DNA of 64,000 bases, taken from contig NC_060063.1 in the NCBI RefSeq assembly GCF_020283565.1, positions 45,344,856 to 45,408,855 on the forward strand, in the 5' to 3' direction. Position numbers and translations under genes: made by a program. The number at the start of each line of letters is the position of its first letter. Position 1 is the first letter of the stretch. The notes under the pieces are model-generated. The model saw nothing but the letters and a program-made list of their open reading frames with translations. It had not been told where the DNA came from and did not search any database. Positions 41,363 to 52,965 of the stretch are shown piece by piece. The stretch comes from Trifolium pratense (taxonomy: Eukaryota > Streptophyta > Magnoliopsida > Fabales > Fabaceae).

Positions 41363-42448
41363 TGTGAAAACACAAGAAGGGGGGGGTTGAATTGTGTTTT
41401 AGCCAAGTTAAAACTTTTTCAAGTTCTTAACTCAACTACGTTAGCAGCGGATAAATAACACAAATAAAAGCAAGATAGAGAGAGAGAAATCACACAAGCA
41501 ATTTATACTGGTTCCTCTCACAAAACGAGAGTAGTCCAGTCCCCTTGCACTTCCAAGGGAGTTCACTATAATCACACAAGATTACACCTGCTCAAGCACA
41601 CAAGCAAGAGACTTCTCAACAATGCTCAAGCACACAAGCTTAAGACTTCACACTTAAGCACACAAGCTTAAGTTTCCTCAAGTAATAGAAAAGTATATAA
41701 CAATATACAAATGCTCTTAACAGAACCTAAAGAGAGCCAATACAAAGAGTACAGAGTATTAGACTAAGTGCAAAAACACTTAACAGCGGTTCAGAGCTTG
41801 TATATCACAAAGTTCAGAGTTTGTTCAGCGTACGTTCAATCCTTAATAATTGTATATTTGTTGTAGCTGAATCTTCTAGTATATATACTACTAGAAAAGA
41901 GTCGTTGCAAAAAGAACCGTTGGAGTTGATAATCTTTTGTCTTCAAGCAGTCTGTCTTGATGCAGTTTGGTTGTATCCAAAACTAAGAAAGAGTTTCAGT
42001 TACTTTGACTACTGCAGAGTGGACTTTCCTTATTCAGCTAACAAAACTGAAAACCCACGTTCTCAAAAGAGAACAGACAAACTGAGGGTAGCTGAACTGA
42101 TCAGGCTTGAAAGGTCCTTTTCTTCATTGGTAGAAGAGTTGACTAACAAAGAGAATCTTCACAGCTTTCAAAGAGATCTTCAGACTTTGATGAAGCTTAG
42201 TAGTCAGTCAAGAAGTTCTGAAGACTTCATCCCCTGAATGTTGTAACTTCTGAAGTCCAACATCTTCTGAGCGCTTGTGAACTTCTGAATTCACATCCTC
42301 TGAACTTCACTCAGAGCTTATGTGATGCTTATATCTGCGCACTTAAAAATAAATTTTTAGTCCTTCCAATTGTTAATTAATACTTTGTTATCATCAAAAC
42401 CTTTATAGATTTAGGGGCAAACATTTTTAAATCAATTTTGTTCCAACA
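41363..42448 (-). repeat. 3' LTR of copia B
   Basis: 1086 bp. On the minus strand it starts TGTTGGAACAAAATTG and ends GTGTTTTCACA, matching the LTRs of copia A. It contains three copies of a CTTGTGTGCTT-type repeat (A has four) and an antisense ORF. Confidence 0.88.
41821..42237 (+). other. Antisense ORF in copia B LTR
   Basis: 138 codons running opposite to the element, with the core KEPLELI, CLQAVCLDAVWLYPKLRKSF and RSFSSLVEELT shared with the LTR ORFs of copia A (52175-52666, 63340-63759). It has a different C-terminus because of indels. No known domain; it may be chance. Confidence 0.3.
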
Positions 42449-42460
42449 ATCTCCCCCTTT
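42449..42460 (-). other. Polypurine tract of copia B
   Basis: The minus strand reads AAAGGGGGAGAT directly before the 3' LTR start TGTTGG. The same tract precedes the 3' LTR of copia A at 63168-63179. It primes plus-strand DNA synthesis. Confidence 0.8.
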
Positions 42461-43015
42461 TTGATGATGACAAACATCAGTATTAATTGACAATTGTTGT
42501 TAAATTAACTTATCATGTTTCTCTTAGGTTTATGAGGTTTGCAAGCTCCCCCTAAGATTGATACTCCATAAAGTCTGAACTTTATGTTTTATCCATGATA
42601 TTTTAATTTAGTATAAGATTAAGATGGTTTGAAATAAAACAAATTTCATATCTTTCTTCAGAGTGAGAGGTTTGCAAGCTCTCCCCCTAAGTCTCATAAG
42701 GCTAAGTTAAAATTGCACTCTTAACTCATCCTTACTTATGAAATTTATTTTAGTTTCAACTAACTTAGTCTCCGTATTGAAATACGTGAAACAACTTAAA
42801 AGTAACAACTTTTAACATAACGGATAAAAGCGAGATAAAAGAGTGGTTTCAGTTTTGAACTTATCACTTATCAATTAATGCGTAACTACTCCCCCTTTTG
42901 TCATTATCAAAAAGTAAAAAAAAAAAATTTATATAACCAAGACAGTCAAAGAAGAAGAGTGGTTGTTACAAAGGTGAATTAATTTCAAAAACAAAAACCA
43001 ACGCGCTCAAAGGTT
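42461..43015 (-). other. Copia B non-coding region between antisense ORF and polypurine tract
   Basis: Untranslated element sequence with repeated GCAAGCTCCCCCTAAG and GCAAGCTCTCCCCCTAAG motifs (near 42540 and 42674) and further CCCCC runs. On the element strand these read as extra purine-rich CTTAGGGGGAG tracts. No ORF. Confidence 0.6.
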
Positions 43016-43023
43016 TATAAAAG
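43016..43023 (+). promoter_or_regulatory. TATA box of the antisense acidic ORF (copia B)
   Basis: TATAAAAG lies 22 bp before ATG 43038 and about 80 bp before the internal ATG 43095. The equivalent TATAAAAAG is kept in copia A (62613-62621, minus strand). A start site 25-30 bp downstream would fall after the first ATG and favour the second. Confidence 0.45.
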
Positions 43024-43037
43024 GTGAGCGAGTTAAC

Positions 43038-43403
43038 ATGCCTTCTTCACGTAAAAACAAGAATAAACGAGTAAATCAAGAGAGACTAGGAAGAATGAAA
43101 AGATTTAGTTTACGCATCGCAGAGTTTAAGAGAAAGAAAGAAGACGAAAAACGCGAAGACGAGGAGAAAAATAAAGAAGACAACAAGAAACCACAAGATG
43201 CGGAGATAATAATCATCTCATCAGACTCTGAAGCTGAAGAGAATGAAGATGATGCTGACTATGTTGAGTTTTTGGCTAGCTATGTTCCAGAAGAGGAACA
43301 AGAAGAAGAAGAACAAGAGCAAAACCCAGATCCCATAGAAATATCATCAGATGATGCTGAGGAGAAATCAGAGATTTCTTCTGAGTTTTATCCATCTGAT
43401 TAG
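43038..43403 (+). CDS. Small acidic antisense ORF of copia B
   Basis: 121 residues (MPSSRKNKNKRVNQERLGRM...), running opposite to gag-pol between ORF3 and the 3' LTR. The N-terminus is strongly basic, then an alternating K/E stretch, then acidic. Residue order includes EIIIISSDSEAEE and PIEISSDDAEE, both resembling SUMO-interaction motifs (hydrophobic core plus Ser and acids). It ends SEFYPSD. Copia A keeps 97 of the last 102 residues (62541-62233). The preceding TATA could produce a form starting at MKRFSLRIAEF (43095). I do not recognise the family. Coding status is inferred from conservation and promoter-like context. Confidence 0.5.
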   Translation: MPSSRKNKNKRVNQERLGRMKRFSLRIAEFKRKKEDEKREDEEKNKEDNKKPQDAEIIIISSDSEAEENEDDADYVEFLASYVPEEEQEEEEQEQNPDPIEISSDDAEEKSEISSEFYPSD

Positions 43404-43660
43404 GATTAGGTTGTCTTTTTCTTTTTCTTTTTACCAATGTACTCAACATTGTTGGAGCATTAATAAAAAAAAATTTCGTTTTAAAAAGCATCTTGTGTTC
43501 TTATGATCTTATTTATCAAGAAAATATAAATATCAAGTGAACATGAAATAAGTAATCAAGCAAAACATAAACAAAACAACTTGAAATAGATAAACCAGAA
43601 AAAGTGTTCAGAAGATAAACAAGAAAATAAAAAGAATGCTCAAAACAAGTGCATAGAATC

Positions 43661-46405
43661 CTAGGGTTTCTTAAGAAAGGCTAAGAGCTGGTCGAATTTG
43701 TCATTCAGAGATCCCACGTTGGAAACCAGACCATCCACTTTGGATTCCAAGTTGAGGTGAGCTGTCCTTTGCCTTTCCAAACCTTCTTGCTGCTCCCTCA
43801 GAGCTTCTTGAAAGATCTGCAACTGATCACCAACAACAGGAGCAACAACAGGAGCTTGATCTTGAACCAAAGGCGCTTGTTCTTCAACCAAGGGTGTCTT
43901 GCCTTTATCAGAGGGTTCACCTTCCTCTGGGTAATCAATCATCAGGACATCATCCTGGTTCAGCACATTCAATACATCCTCTTCTGTGGCATCCTCATTA
44001 AGTAGCTCATTTGCCAACTCGGCAACTCTAGCAGCAGCTTCTTCTAGTCGTTCATTCTCAATCCGTTGATCCTCAAGACGTTGCAAAAGAGTAGAATCAA
44101 CCCAGCAATCCTTGAATGCAGACAGACGCCTCACAGTAGCAGATATAGCGGCAAGCTTAGCACGCTCATGTTCGTCATGATTGAAAGGCGTTAACCTTTT
44201 CAATTCAGCCCTAGCCAGACTTTCCCTCATGAAGCTTATCACATCCAAGTCTCTTCTTCCAACCACAGCCTTAATTTCCTCAGCAGCACCATCCAAAGCA
44301 TTGCAAATCCTTGCCTTAATGCTTGAAACTTCCAAATCCACATCAGAAGGACAAACTAGAAACCTGTCCTTTAGCAAAGATAATCTAACCAAGTCATCAT
44401 GAAACTGAGTGGATAGATTACGAAAAGGGTTGGATGATGAGGGTGAAGGATTGGGAATGGTAGAGAGATTGGTTGATTCATTAGCAGGATTGTCAATAAT
44501 GACAGCTTCTGCCTCTGAAGGCTTGGGAGCACAAGTGTGAATATGCTCAGGAGAAGCATGTTCAGCACTTGGGTTAGGATGGGGTTCAGGGGTTGGTTCA
44601 GATGATGAGATGTCAGAAGTTGATTCAGGGTAAATATGTTCAGGAGATGGTTCAGGAGTTTTATGTTCAGCTGTTGGTTCAGGAGCAAGTTGTTCAGGGG
44701 TTGGTTCAGGAGAGGGTTGTTTGATGGGAGAGGTTGGTTCAGCATTTGGAATATCTGGTTGAGGTTCAGATGGTGATGTGATAGGTGTTTCTTTTTGTGG
44801 TTAAGGTTGAGGTGATTTAGGTTTAGGAGGTGATGAAGGTTTAGGAGGTGATGAAGGTTTTTGGGTGAAAGTTTGATTATTTAGAGGGTCTGGACTAAGA
44901 TGTTTCTCTAGTTCAGACAAATGGTTGTCAGAGGTTGGAATATCAGAGGTTGGTAAAACAGTTCTGAGAGGTTTGGTGTAACCTAATCCAATCTCATTTT
45001 CATTAAAGATGTACTGAGTAGACTTACCTTTACCTTTAGGAGTAGGAGCAGGTCTTTTCCTCAAACGTGCAGCCAGAGTCTCTTCATCAGATTCAGTCTC
45101 ATCTTCTGACTCAGATTCTTCAGATGAGCTGGATACCTCAACAACAGCAGGCTCTTTTAAAGCTTCTTCAGTAGCCTTGGTAGCAGATTCTTCATGTTTT
45201 CTCTTAGTCCTTTGCTCAGCCATAGATTGTTCAACTTTAACTTTCTTTTGAGCCAAAAGATCTGGCTTAGGTAGATCATCTTGAGCTTCAGCCTTTCTCT
45301 TTTGCTTCCTAGAAGGGTTATACTGGTTTGCAGGAGCCGGAGGAACCATACTTCTATCAACAACAAAACCTTCTTGTCTGAGCACTTCTAAGTAGTCCTG
45401 AATTACATGCTCAGCATCAGCTTCAGAAATAACAGGGTAGCCTTCAACATACAGACGATTTTCAAGCCTAACAGACAATTCTTTAGGAGGAGCAACAGGC
45501 TTAGATGCAATCAAACGCATCTTGGATAGAAAACTAGCATTCAGAATCTCTGGATAAAACTTCTTCTGAACTAGTTCTGGGTGGAACTTCTGCAGGTTCT
45601 GAATCACGTGACCTTGATATAGAAGGTCTGACAACAACCTGGGATAAACTATAGTAGTTTTCCTCTGAGACTTACTTGCAAAAATTGCTTCACAAATTCG
45701 TTCAAAAAAGTAATCTCCAAGATTAACTCTCTTCCTTGTCAGAAGAAAATATAACAGATGACGATGCGTCTAGGAGATTGTATCAGTCCCTCCAACTCTT
45801 GGACTGATAGAAGCAAGGATTATCTTGAACATCACTCTGCACTCGTCAGTCAATCCTTTGACTTTCCCTTTCAGCTTAAAGTCAGTGCAGATGAGATGCA
45901 GAAGATCATCTCTATATCTTGTATCCTTTTCAAAAGCATCTAACTCTATCCCAGAGTTAGGTAGACCAAGAAGAGCATTGAAATGAATTGGTGAGAAAGC
46001 CATATTCATCCCACAGATGTTAGACCTAATCTGAACACCTGTAAATTCCAGCAAGCCCATTTCCTTCCTAGTTTTACCCTTCAGACTAGGATTCCTCTCA
46101 ATAGCAGCAATCTCTTCCTTCTTTGCTTCATGTTTATCAAACACTCTTGCTTTCATCCAAAATTTCTTAAGCAAGTCTGGGTAGATAGGACCGTTAAGCA
46201 TGTCGAAGTACTTATCCCATCCTTGTGATGTAAAGTACTGCTTAACTTCAAAGCCGTTTGCAGAAAGACTATCAAAATCCACAATCTTCTCAGACAAAAA
46301 TGTGAGTTCAGATTCTGGAAACTCCATCTCGTTCCCAACAATCTGAAGATTCTTGAACATAAACGGTGGAATCTTTGTTGAAGAAGATGACGAAGGTCCG
46401 GTCAT
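43661..46405 (-). pseudogene. Copia B ORF3 (SIRE envelope-like), two in-frame stops
   Basis: Starts at ATG 46405 (MTGPSSSSSTKIPPFMFKNL) and ends at 43661 (FDQLLAFLKKP). It is collinear with the intact 901-residue ORF3 of copia A, but TAG replaces the Trp codon after GGTDTIS (about 45770) and TAA ends the frame after PKSPQP (about 44801). The frame is otherwise unbroken. The middle is Pro/Glu/Ser-rich repeats and the C-terminal part is helical. By convention these ORFs are called envelope-like in SIRE elements. No signal peptide or membrane segment is seen here. Confidence 0.8.
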
Positions 46406-46855
46406 TGTTGGAGATTAGGGTAGGGTTTGGAAAACTAACGAGAGAGAAAGAAAGTGTGTTGGAGGTTTAGAGAGAATATGAAAGTGTAGGTTGTGAAAGT
46501 GAATAGTGTGCAAGTGTATTGTGTAAGTTTATTTAAATCAGTACAGTTAACACGAAAATAGCAAATTTGGGAAGTTACGCTAATTGACAGAAAGTTGAAT
46601 ACCAAAAATCATCATTAACCACCCACTACCTGACACACGTAGACCACGTGCAGAAATTTACTCGGTAACTGCTATTTTAATGGACAACTGTTCAGCAGTG
46701 AATACTGAACGTTTCCCACTTAAATAGTTCAGAGCCTCTGAGATATTTAAAATTCTCTATCAGAGTTAGGTACTTCAGAGCTTGTGTTTCAGATGATCTG
46801 AATCATAAGTTCTGATATACATAACCTCTTACACTTTAAAAACCAAAAAAAAATT
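46406..46855 (-). promoter_or_regulatory. Promoter-like spacer between pol and ORF3 of copia B
   Basis: Equivalent to 58821-59274 in copia A. It keeps a CACGTG core with neighbouring ACGTGT (about 46634-46655) and a TTTATTTAAAT TATA-like motif (about 46528 on the plus strand), followed on the minus strand by a CT-rich leader before the ORF3 ATG. Confidence 0.45.
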
Positions 46856-49800
46856 TCATTCAGAGATTGAAAACATGTTCAGATGTTTCTTTATAAAATC
46901 AAATCTTTCAACAGGTAAGGCTTTAGTAAATATGTCAGCCCATTGATTTTCAGTATCAACAAACTTAATATCTATAATGCCTCTCTGAACATAATCTCTG
47001 ATAAAATGGTGTTTAATTTCAATATGTTTGGCTCTAGAGTGTAGGATAGGATTTTTAGATAAATGAATGGCTGCAGTATTATCACAATATAAAGGAATAT
47101 TGTTACTGCTTACCTGATAATCTTCTAACTGATATTTTAACCAGAGTAGTTGTGTACAACACTTAGCTGCTGAAATGTATTCTGCTTCTGCTGTAGACAA
47201 AGCTATAGTAGTTTGTCTCTTACTAGCCCAGGAGATAAGGTTTTCACCAACAAATTGACAATTGCCACTTGTGGATTTTCTTTCAATTTTATCTCCAGCA
47301 TAGTCAGCATCACAGAATCCATTTAGCACATAATCATTGGATTTCTTATAGAGAAGTCCAAGATTAGTTGTTCCCTTCAGATATCTAAAGATTCTCTTTA
47401 CAGCTGTAAGATGAGATTCTCTAGGATCTGACTGGAATCTTGCACATAAGCATACACTGAATAAAATATCTGGTCTAGAGGCTGTCAGATAGAGTAAGGA
47501 ACCAATCATACCTCTGTAGACCTTTTGATCTACTTTTCCTTCATCATCTGACTTGCTCATGTTGGTAGTTGAGTGCATAGGAGTATTCATTATCTTGCAG
47601 TCATCTAGATTGAACTTCTTCAGATGTTCCTTGGTATATTTTGATTGATGAACATAAGTTCCTTCCTTCTTCTGATTGATTTGAATTCCAAGAAATAATT
47701 TCAATTCTCCCATCATGCTCATTTCAAATTCATCCTGCATTATCTTAGAAAAATTCTTGCACAAAGAAGCATTAGTTGAACCAAAAATAATATCATCAAC
47801 ATAAATTTGAATAATTAAAATGTCTTCTTTGGTCGTCTTTCTAAAGAGTGTACAGTCAACCTTCCCTTTCTCAAAACCCTTTTCAAGAAGGAAATTACTG
47901 AGTCTATCATACCAAGCTCTTGGAGCTTGTTTCAGACCATACAGTGATTTCTTCAATTTAAAAACATGTTCTGGGTTTGAGACATCTTCAAAACCAGGAG
48001 GTTGCTTAACATACACTTCTTCAGAAATAAAACCATTTAAGAAGGCACTTTTAACATCCATCTGATACAAGGTTATTCCATGATTAACAGCATAAGATAG
48101 AAGTAACCTGATTGCTTCAAGTCTAGCAACTGGTGCAAAGGTTTCAGTATAGTCAATCCCCTCTTGTTGACTATAACCTTGTGCAACCAATCTAGCCTTG
48201 TTTCTTACCACTTCACCTTGTTCATTCAGCTTGTTTCTGAATACCCATTTTGTTCCAATAATGTTCTTGTGTGAAGGCTTAGGCACTAGAGTCCACACAT
48301 CATTCCTTTGAAATTGATTCAGCTCTTCTTGCATTGCTACAATCCAAGCATCATCTTTCAGAGCTTCATCATTCTTTGATGGTTCCATCATTGAGATCAG
48401 ACCAACTAAGGATTCCTCATTTATTAGTTGAGATCTTGTCTTTCTTGGACTATCCTTGTTGCCTAAGATCAGTTCCTCTGGATGTGATGATTTGTATTTG
48501 AAAGTATTTCTTGGGGGCTCATCATCTTCAGACTCATCAACCTCAGGTTCAGCGGTTGCTTCAGCTCTTTGTTGTTCAGAGTCTGTAGGAACTATTGTGT
48601 TCAGAGGTTCTTCAGAGAATGGATGTTCTGAGTAGTTTGGAATATCTGAATATTGATCCTCTGATACCTGAAATCTAGACAAACCTTCCACAAGCTCTGA
48701 CACTTGGTCAGGCTCTTTGTCATCAAATTTGACATGCATACTTTCTTCCACAGTGTGTGTTTCAGAAATATATAGTCTGTATGCTTTTGAGCGTTCAGAG
48801 TATCCTATAAAGATACCCTTATAACCTCTAGCATCAAATTTCTTTAGATGGACTTTGTTGTTTAAGATATAACACGTACATCCAAACTGATGAAAATAAG
48901 AAATGTCAGGTTTTCTTCCTTTGAACAATTCATAAGCAGTTTTGTTCAATTTAGATCTGATATAGATTCTATTTTGAACATAACATGCTGTGTTTACAGC
49001 TTCTGCCCATAAAAATTTTGCTACATTAGTTTCATGCATCATGGTTCTGGCCATTTCTTGCAGAGTTCTATTCTTCCTTTCTACAACCCCATTTTGTTGA
49101 GGAGTTCTAGGAGAAGAGAATTCATGCAGAATGCCATATTTTTCACAAAAGTTTTCAAAAGGTTCATTTTCAAATTCTCCACCATGATCACTTCTAACTT
49201 TTAAAATGGTGTAGCCTTTTTCATTTTGAATTTGTTTGCAGAAGATGCTAAACTCATCATAAGCTTCATCTTTTGTTCTTAGGAATTTTACCCAAGTCCA
49301 TCTACTGTAATCATCAACAATTACTAATCCATACTTCTTTCCATTGATAGAGGCAGTGTGAACTGGCCCAAAAAGATCAATGTGAAGAAGTTCCAATGGT
49401 CTTGAGGTAGAAACAATGTTTTTAGGTTTAAAAGAAGATTTTGTAATTTTTCCTTTTTGACAAGAACCACAAAGTGTGTTTGAGTGATATTTGATTTTAG
49501 GTAAACCTCTGACAAGGTCAAGCTTACTAAGCTTAGAGATTAATCTCCAGTTAGCATGGCCTAACCTCTTATGCCAGATCCATTTTTCTTCACTCAAGGT
49601 CAAAAGACACATCACTTTTTGTTCATTCAAATCAGAAAGATTAATTTTATAGACATTGTTCTTTCTCAGACCTTTGAATATCATGGTGTTATCAGATTGT
49701 TTAGACACAGTACATGATTCCTTATTAAAGACAACTACATAACCATTGTCGCAAAATTGACTTATGCTCAATAGGTTATGTTTGAGTCCATCAACTAACC

Positions 49801-50014
49801 AAACATCATTAATAGATAGGGAAGAATTACCTACTGTACCTGTACCTATTATCTTTCCTTTTTGATTACCTCCAAAGCCAACAGATCCTCCTTCTTTCAT
49901 AGTCAGCTTAGAAAATAGTTGTTTGTCACCAGTCATATGCCTTGAACATCCACTATCCAAATACCATGAATGATTCATGATACTTCTTTGAGTGGCAGGC
50001 TGTATGAGAAACAA
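46856..50014 (-). CDS. Copia B pol: protease, integrase, RT, RNase H (open)
   Basis: 1052 codons without a stop; likely ATG at 49978 ([15 protein letters not shown]). Order is typical of Ty1/copia: protease DSG, integrase HHCC and DDE, reverse transcriptase with [12 protein letters not shown] and YVDDIIFGS, then RNase H with [10 protein letters not shown] and STAEAEY. It is nearly identical to copia A pol (55662-58820). The frame is -1 relative to gag, as in A. It remains apparently functional although gag and ORF3 of this copy are broken. Confidence 0.9.
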   Translation of the reverse strand: MFLIQPATQRSIMNHSWYLDSGCSRHMTGDKQLFSKLTMKEGGSVGFGGNQKGKIIGTGTVGNSSLSINDVWLVDGLKHNLLSISQFCDNGYVVVFNKESCTVSKQSDNTMIFKGLRKNNVYKINLSDLNEQKVMCLLTLSEEKWIWHKRLGHANWRLISKLSKLDLVRGLPKIKYHSNTLCGSCQKGKITKSSFKPKNIVSTSRPLELLHIDLFGPVHTASINGKKYGLVIVDDYSRWTWVKFLRTKDEAYDEFSIFCKQIQNEKGYTILKVRSDHGGEFENEPFENFCEKYGILHEFSSPRTPQQNGVVERKNRTLQEMARTMMHETNVAKFLWAEAVNTACYVQNRIYIRSKLNKTAYELFKGRKPDISYFHQFGCTCYILNNKVHLKKFDARGYKGIFIGYSERSKAYRLYISETHTVEESMHVKFDDKEPDQVSELVEGLSRFQVSEDQYSDIPNYSEHPFSEEPLNTIVPTDSEQQRAEATAEPEVDESEDDEPPRNTFKYKSSHPEELILGNKDSPRKTRSQLINEESLVGLISMMEPSKNDEALKDDAWIVAMQEELNQFQRNDVWTLVPKPSHKNIIGTKWVFRNKLNEQGEVVRNKARLVAQGYSQQEGIDYTETFAPVARLEAIRLLLSYAVNHGITLYQMDVKSAFLNGFISEEVYVKQPPGFEDVSNPEHVFKLKKSLYGLKQAPRAWYDRLSNFLLEKGFEKGKVDCTLFRKTTKEDILIIQIYVDDIIFGSTNASLCKNFSKIMQDEFEMSMMGELKLFLGIQINQKKEGTYVHQSKYTKEHLKKFNLDDCKIMNTPMHSTTNMSKSDDEGKVDQKVYRGMIGSLLYLTASRPDILFSVCLCARFQSDPRESHLTAVKRIFRYLKGTTNLGLLYKKSNDYVLNGFCDADYAGDKIERKSTSGNCQFVGENLISWASKRQTTIALSTAEAEYISAAKCCTQLLWLKYQLEDYQVSSNNIPLYCDNTAAIHLSKNPILHSRAKHIEIKHHFIRDYVQRGIIDIKFVDTENQWADIFTKALPVERFDFIKKHLNMFSISE

Positions 50015-50016
50015 CT

Positions 50017-52085
50017 TTAATCATTGCGATAGAACTCTTTATCAAGGTTAATGATAAAGTCATCCCAGTATTCTTCCTCTTCATTTTCCAAGTTCTGATT
50101 GTTAACTTGAGAACTTGTCAACCATGTGTCTAGGACATAAGCCCTTCTTCCTTTGCATAGGACTTGTTTCCATACTTTAGGTAAGACATATCCTTTCCTA
50201 GTTGGTAAATCTGAATGGTACATAATTTCAGCTTTTGGTACCCATCTTCTGGGTCCACGCTTGTTAGTCCACAAATGCTTATTATGTTGTATAGTGTTAG
50301 AGAAAGATCTTGGTTTGGAATAATAACCTTTTTGAAATCTTTTCTTTGTTTGAAATTTGTTATTGTTCCAAGATTTGGATTGTTTATGATTCCAGGGTTT
50401 GTATCTATTATCAATCCCATGTTCTTATTGATTATATCTACTGACTCTAGAATCATAAATAATCTGAGTCTTGTACTTCATCTGAGATTTGGAGTTAGAA
50501 TTTTTCTTTTTAAAAACTTCTGATGTTTTAGGTTGACTAGCTTCAGGTACTGAAGTTCCTTTGAATCCAGAATTTGAAGTCTCAGATGTTGAAGCTTTCA
50601 GAACTTCTGAACTAATGTTCTCAGGTTCTGAACAACTTCTATCTTCTGAACTTTTCTTTCCAGATCCTGAGGAACTAGGTTCCTCTGAGCTGTCAGCTTC
50701 TAAATCACTCAGATCATCATTGTCATTTTCACAAATACCAGGATTCTTTCCCTCTTCACTTGGTGGAACAACATAATAAACCCAAGATTTTCCAACCTTT
50801 TTGGCAAAGGTCTTCAGCTTTGAATATGTTCTACCATATTCATAGCCAAGTCCTTCTCCTCTATGTCTTAAAACATTATAAATTCTATTAGCAGCTTTGC
50901 TCTTCCCAAGGTTGAGATGCACAAACTGTTGAAGAGCTATTTCCTGCTCATCAATAGGTTTGTGACAAACAGCACAACCCTTTTCAAAGTCATTTACTTT
51001 ATTCAGAGTTTCTTGATACAGACCTTGAAAATGTTCTGCTTGTTCAGTCAGAGTGTTAAGCTTTTCTTGTAAAACTTTTTGTTTACTTAACACTCTGAGA
51101 TGTTTCTCAATGACCTTGTTAAGTGCAGTTATAAGTTGAGATTTAGAGCAGTCAGAAAATACCTCATCAGTTACTTCTGAATCTGATTCTGATTCATCGT
51201 CTGAGTCTACATCTGAGTCAGCTGAAGCCATCAGGGCTAGATTTGCCTCTTCTTCTTCCTCAACTTCTTCCTCAGATGATAGCTCTTCAAAAGTAGCCAT
51301 CAGACTCTTTTTCAATTTGCTCTTGAATTGTTGCTTCTTTGAGCTGTATCTTTTGCTTTTGTCTTTAGCAGACATTTCTGGACAATCAGCAATGAAGTGT
51401 CCTGGCTTCTTACAGTTGAAGCAGTTCTTCTGATCATCCTTTTTGCTGACAAAATTTCTGGAGCTGTTACCTCTGAAATTTCTTTTGTTAAATCTGTTCC
51501 ATTGCTGAAACTTGGTGAATAAAGCAAACTCATCCTCATTCATCTCATCCTCTTGACCATCAGCAGAAGATTCTTCTTCAATATCAAGAAGCTGAGTCTT
51601 AAGAGCCTTAGAAGTAGTCTTAGTTGACTGTAAAGCCACTGACTTGGACTTCTTCTTAGTTTCTGAGTCAGCATCCAGAACCATCTCATGGCTTCTGAGA
51701 TTGCTTATCAGAGCTTCAAGACTCAGAGTCTTGAGATTTTGAGCTTCCTCTATTGCAGTGACCTTGGGTCTCCAAGCAATAGGAAGACTTCTCAGAATCT
51801 TCTGAACATGGTCATAGGTGGAATAACTTCTCTTAAGAGCTTTAAGACCAGATACAAGGATTTGAAACCTTGTAAACATAGTCTCAATGTTTTCATCTTG
51901 TTGCATAGTGAATAGTTCATATTGCCTTATCAAAAGACTAGCTTTAGCCTCTTGAACCTTTTCATTACCATCATAGGTAGCACACATAGAATCAAAGATA
52001 GATTTAGCAGTAGACTTGTCCTCTATTCTGACATAATCTTCATGTCTAATAGCACCAACAACAATGTCCTTTACTCTATGATGCT
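50017..52085 (-). pseudogene. Copia B gag, 5' part cut by copia A, one internal stop
   Basis: Reads from [19 protein letters not shown] at the copia A junction through UBN2-like gag sequence, the zinc knuckle [14 protein letters not shown] and acidic and Ser-rich regions, to [16 protein letters not shown]. An in-frame TAA at 50425-50427 follows SRVSRYNQ; the same frame then continues to 50017. Copia A has an intact equivalent. The N-terminal 110 or so residues lie on the far side of copia A, outside the window. Confidence 0.85.
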
Positions 52086-52174
52086 TGTTGGAACAAAATT
52101 GATTTAAAAAATGTTTGCCCCTAAATCTATAAAGGTTTTGATGATAACAAAGTATTAATAAACAATTGGAAGGA

Positions 52175-52666
52175 CTAAAAATTTATTTTAAGTGCGCAGA
52201 TATAAGCATCATATAAGCTCTGAGTGGAGTTCAGAGGATGTGAATTCAGAAGTTCACAAGCGCTCAGAAGATGTTGGACTTCAGAAGTTACAACCTTCAG
52301 AACTTCTTGTCTGTCTCTAAGCTTCATCAAAGTCTGAAGATCTCTTTGAAAGCTGTGAAGATTCTCTTTTCCAGTCAACTCTTCTACCAATGAAGAAAAG
52401 GACCTTTCAAGCCTGATCAGTTCAGCTACCTCTGTTTTGTCTGTCCTAACTTGAGAACGTGGGTCTTCAGTTTTGTTAGCTGAATAAGGAAAGTCCACTC
52501 TGCAGTAGTCAAAGTACCTGAAACTCTTTCTTAGTTTTGGATACAACCAAACTGCATCAAGACAGACTGCTTGAAGACAAAAGGTTATCAACTCCAACGG
52601 TTCTTTTTGCAACGACTCTTTTCTAGTGATATATATACTAGAAGATTCAGCTACATCATTAGACAA
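52175..52666 (-). other. Antisense ORF in the 5' LTR of copia A
   Basis: 163 codons (MSNDVAESSSIYITRKESL...YICALKINF) opposite to the element. The same frame is present in the 3' LTR (63340-63759, shortened by the 1-nt indel) and partly in copia B. No recognised domain. LTR identity alone explains its conservation within A, so coding is unproven. Confidence 0.3.
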
Positions 52667-52844
52667 TTATCAAGAATTGAACGTGCGCTGAACAAACTCT
52701 GAACTCTGTGATATACAAGCTCTGAACCTTTCTCAAGTGTTTTTGCACTTTAGCCAAATACTCTGTAATATTTGTATTTGCTCTCTTTAGGTTCATCTAA
52801 GAGCATTTGTATATTTTTATATACTTTTCTATTTACTTGAGGAA

Positions 52845-52965
52845 ACTTAAGCTTGTGTGCTTAAGTGTGAAACTTAAGCTTGTGTGCTTAAAGTGTGAAG
52901 TCTTAAGCTTGTGTGCTTGAGCATTGTTGAGAAGTCTCTTGCTTGTGTGCTTGAGCAGGTGTAAT
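52845..52965 (+). repeat. Short tandem repeats in the LTR
   Basis: Four imperfect units containing CTTGTGTGCTTRAG, spaced 27-37 bp, beginning near 52845, 52872, 52901 and 52938. Copia B has three of them. They lie downstream of the TATA region, so they may be in the transcribed leader. Confidence 0.75.

Larger units (their letters stand above)
41363..52085 (-). mobile_element. Copia element B (SIRE/Maximus type), nested in gypsy and split by copia A
   Basis: Minus-strand element with its 3' LTR at 41363-42448, polypurine tract, small antisense ORF, ORF3, pol and the 3' part of gag. At 52085/52086 gag is cut by copia A. The rest of gag and the 5' LTR should be right of the window. It is inserted in the antisense ORF of the gypsy element; the left flank is GAAGG (41358-41362). 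gag has one in-frame stop and ORF3 has two; pol is intact. Confidence 0.88.

Noticed and set aside
42530..42690. Repeated purine/pyrimidine tracts considered as a CRISPR-like or satellite array
   Set aside because: Only two spaced copies, equally present in copia A; they look like extra polypurine tracts of the element.
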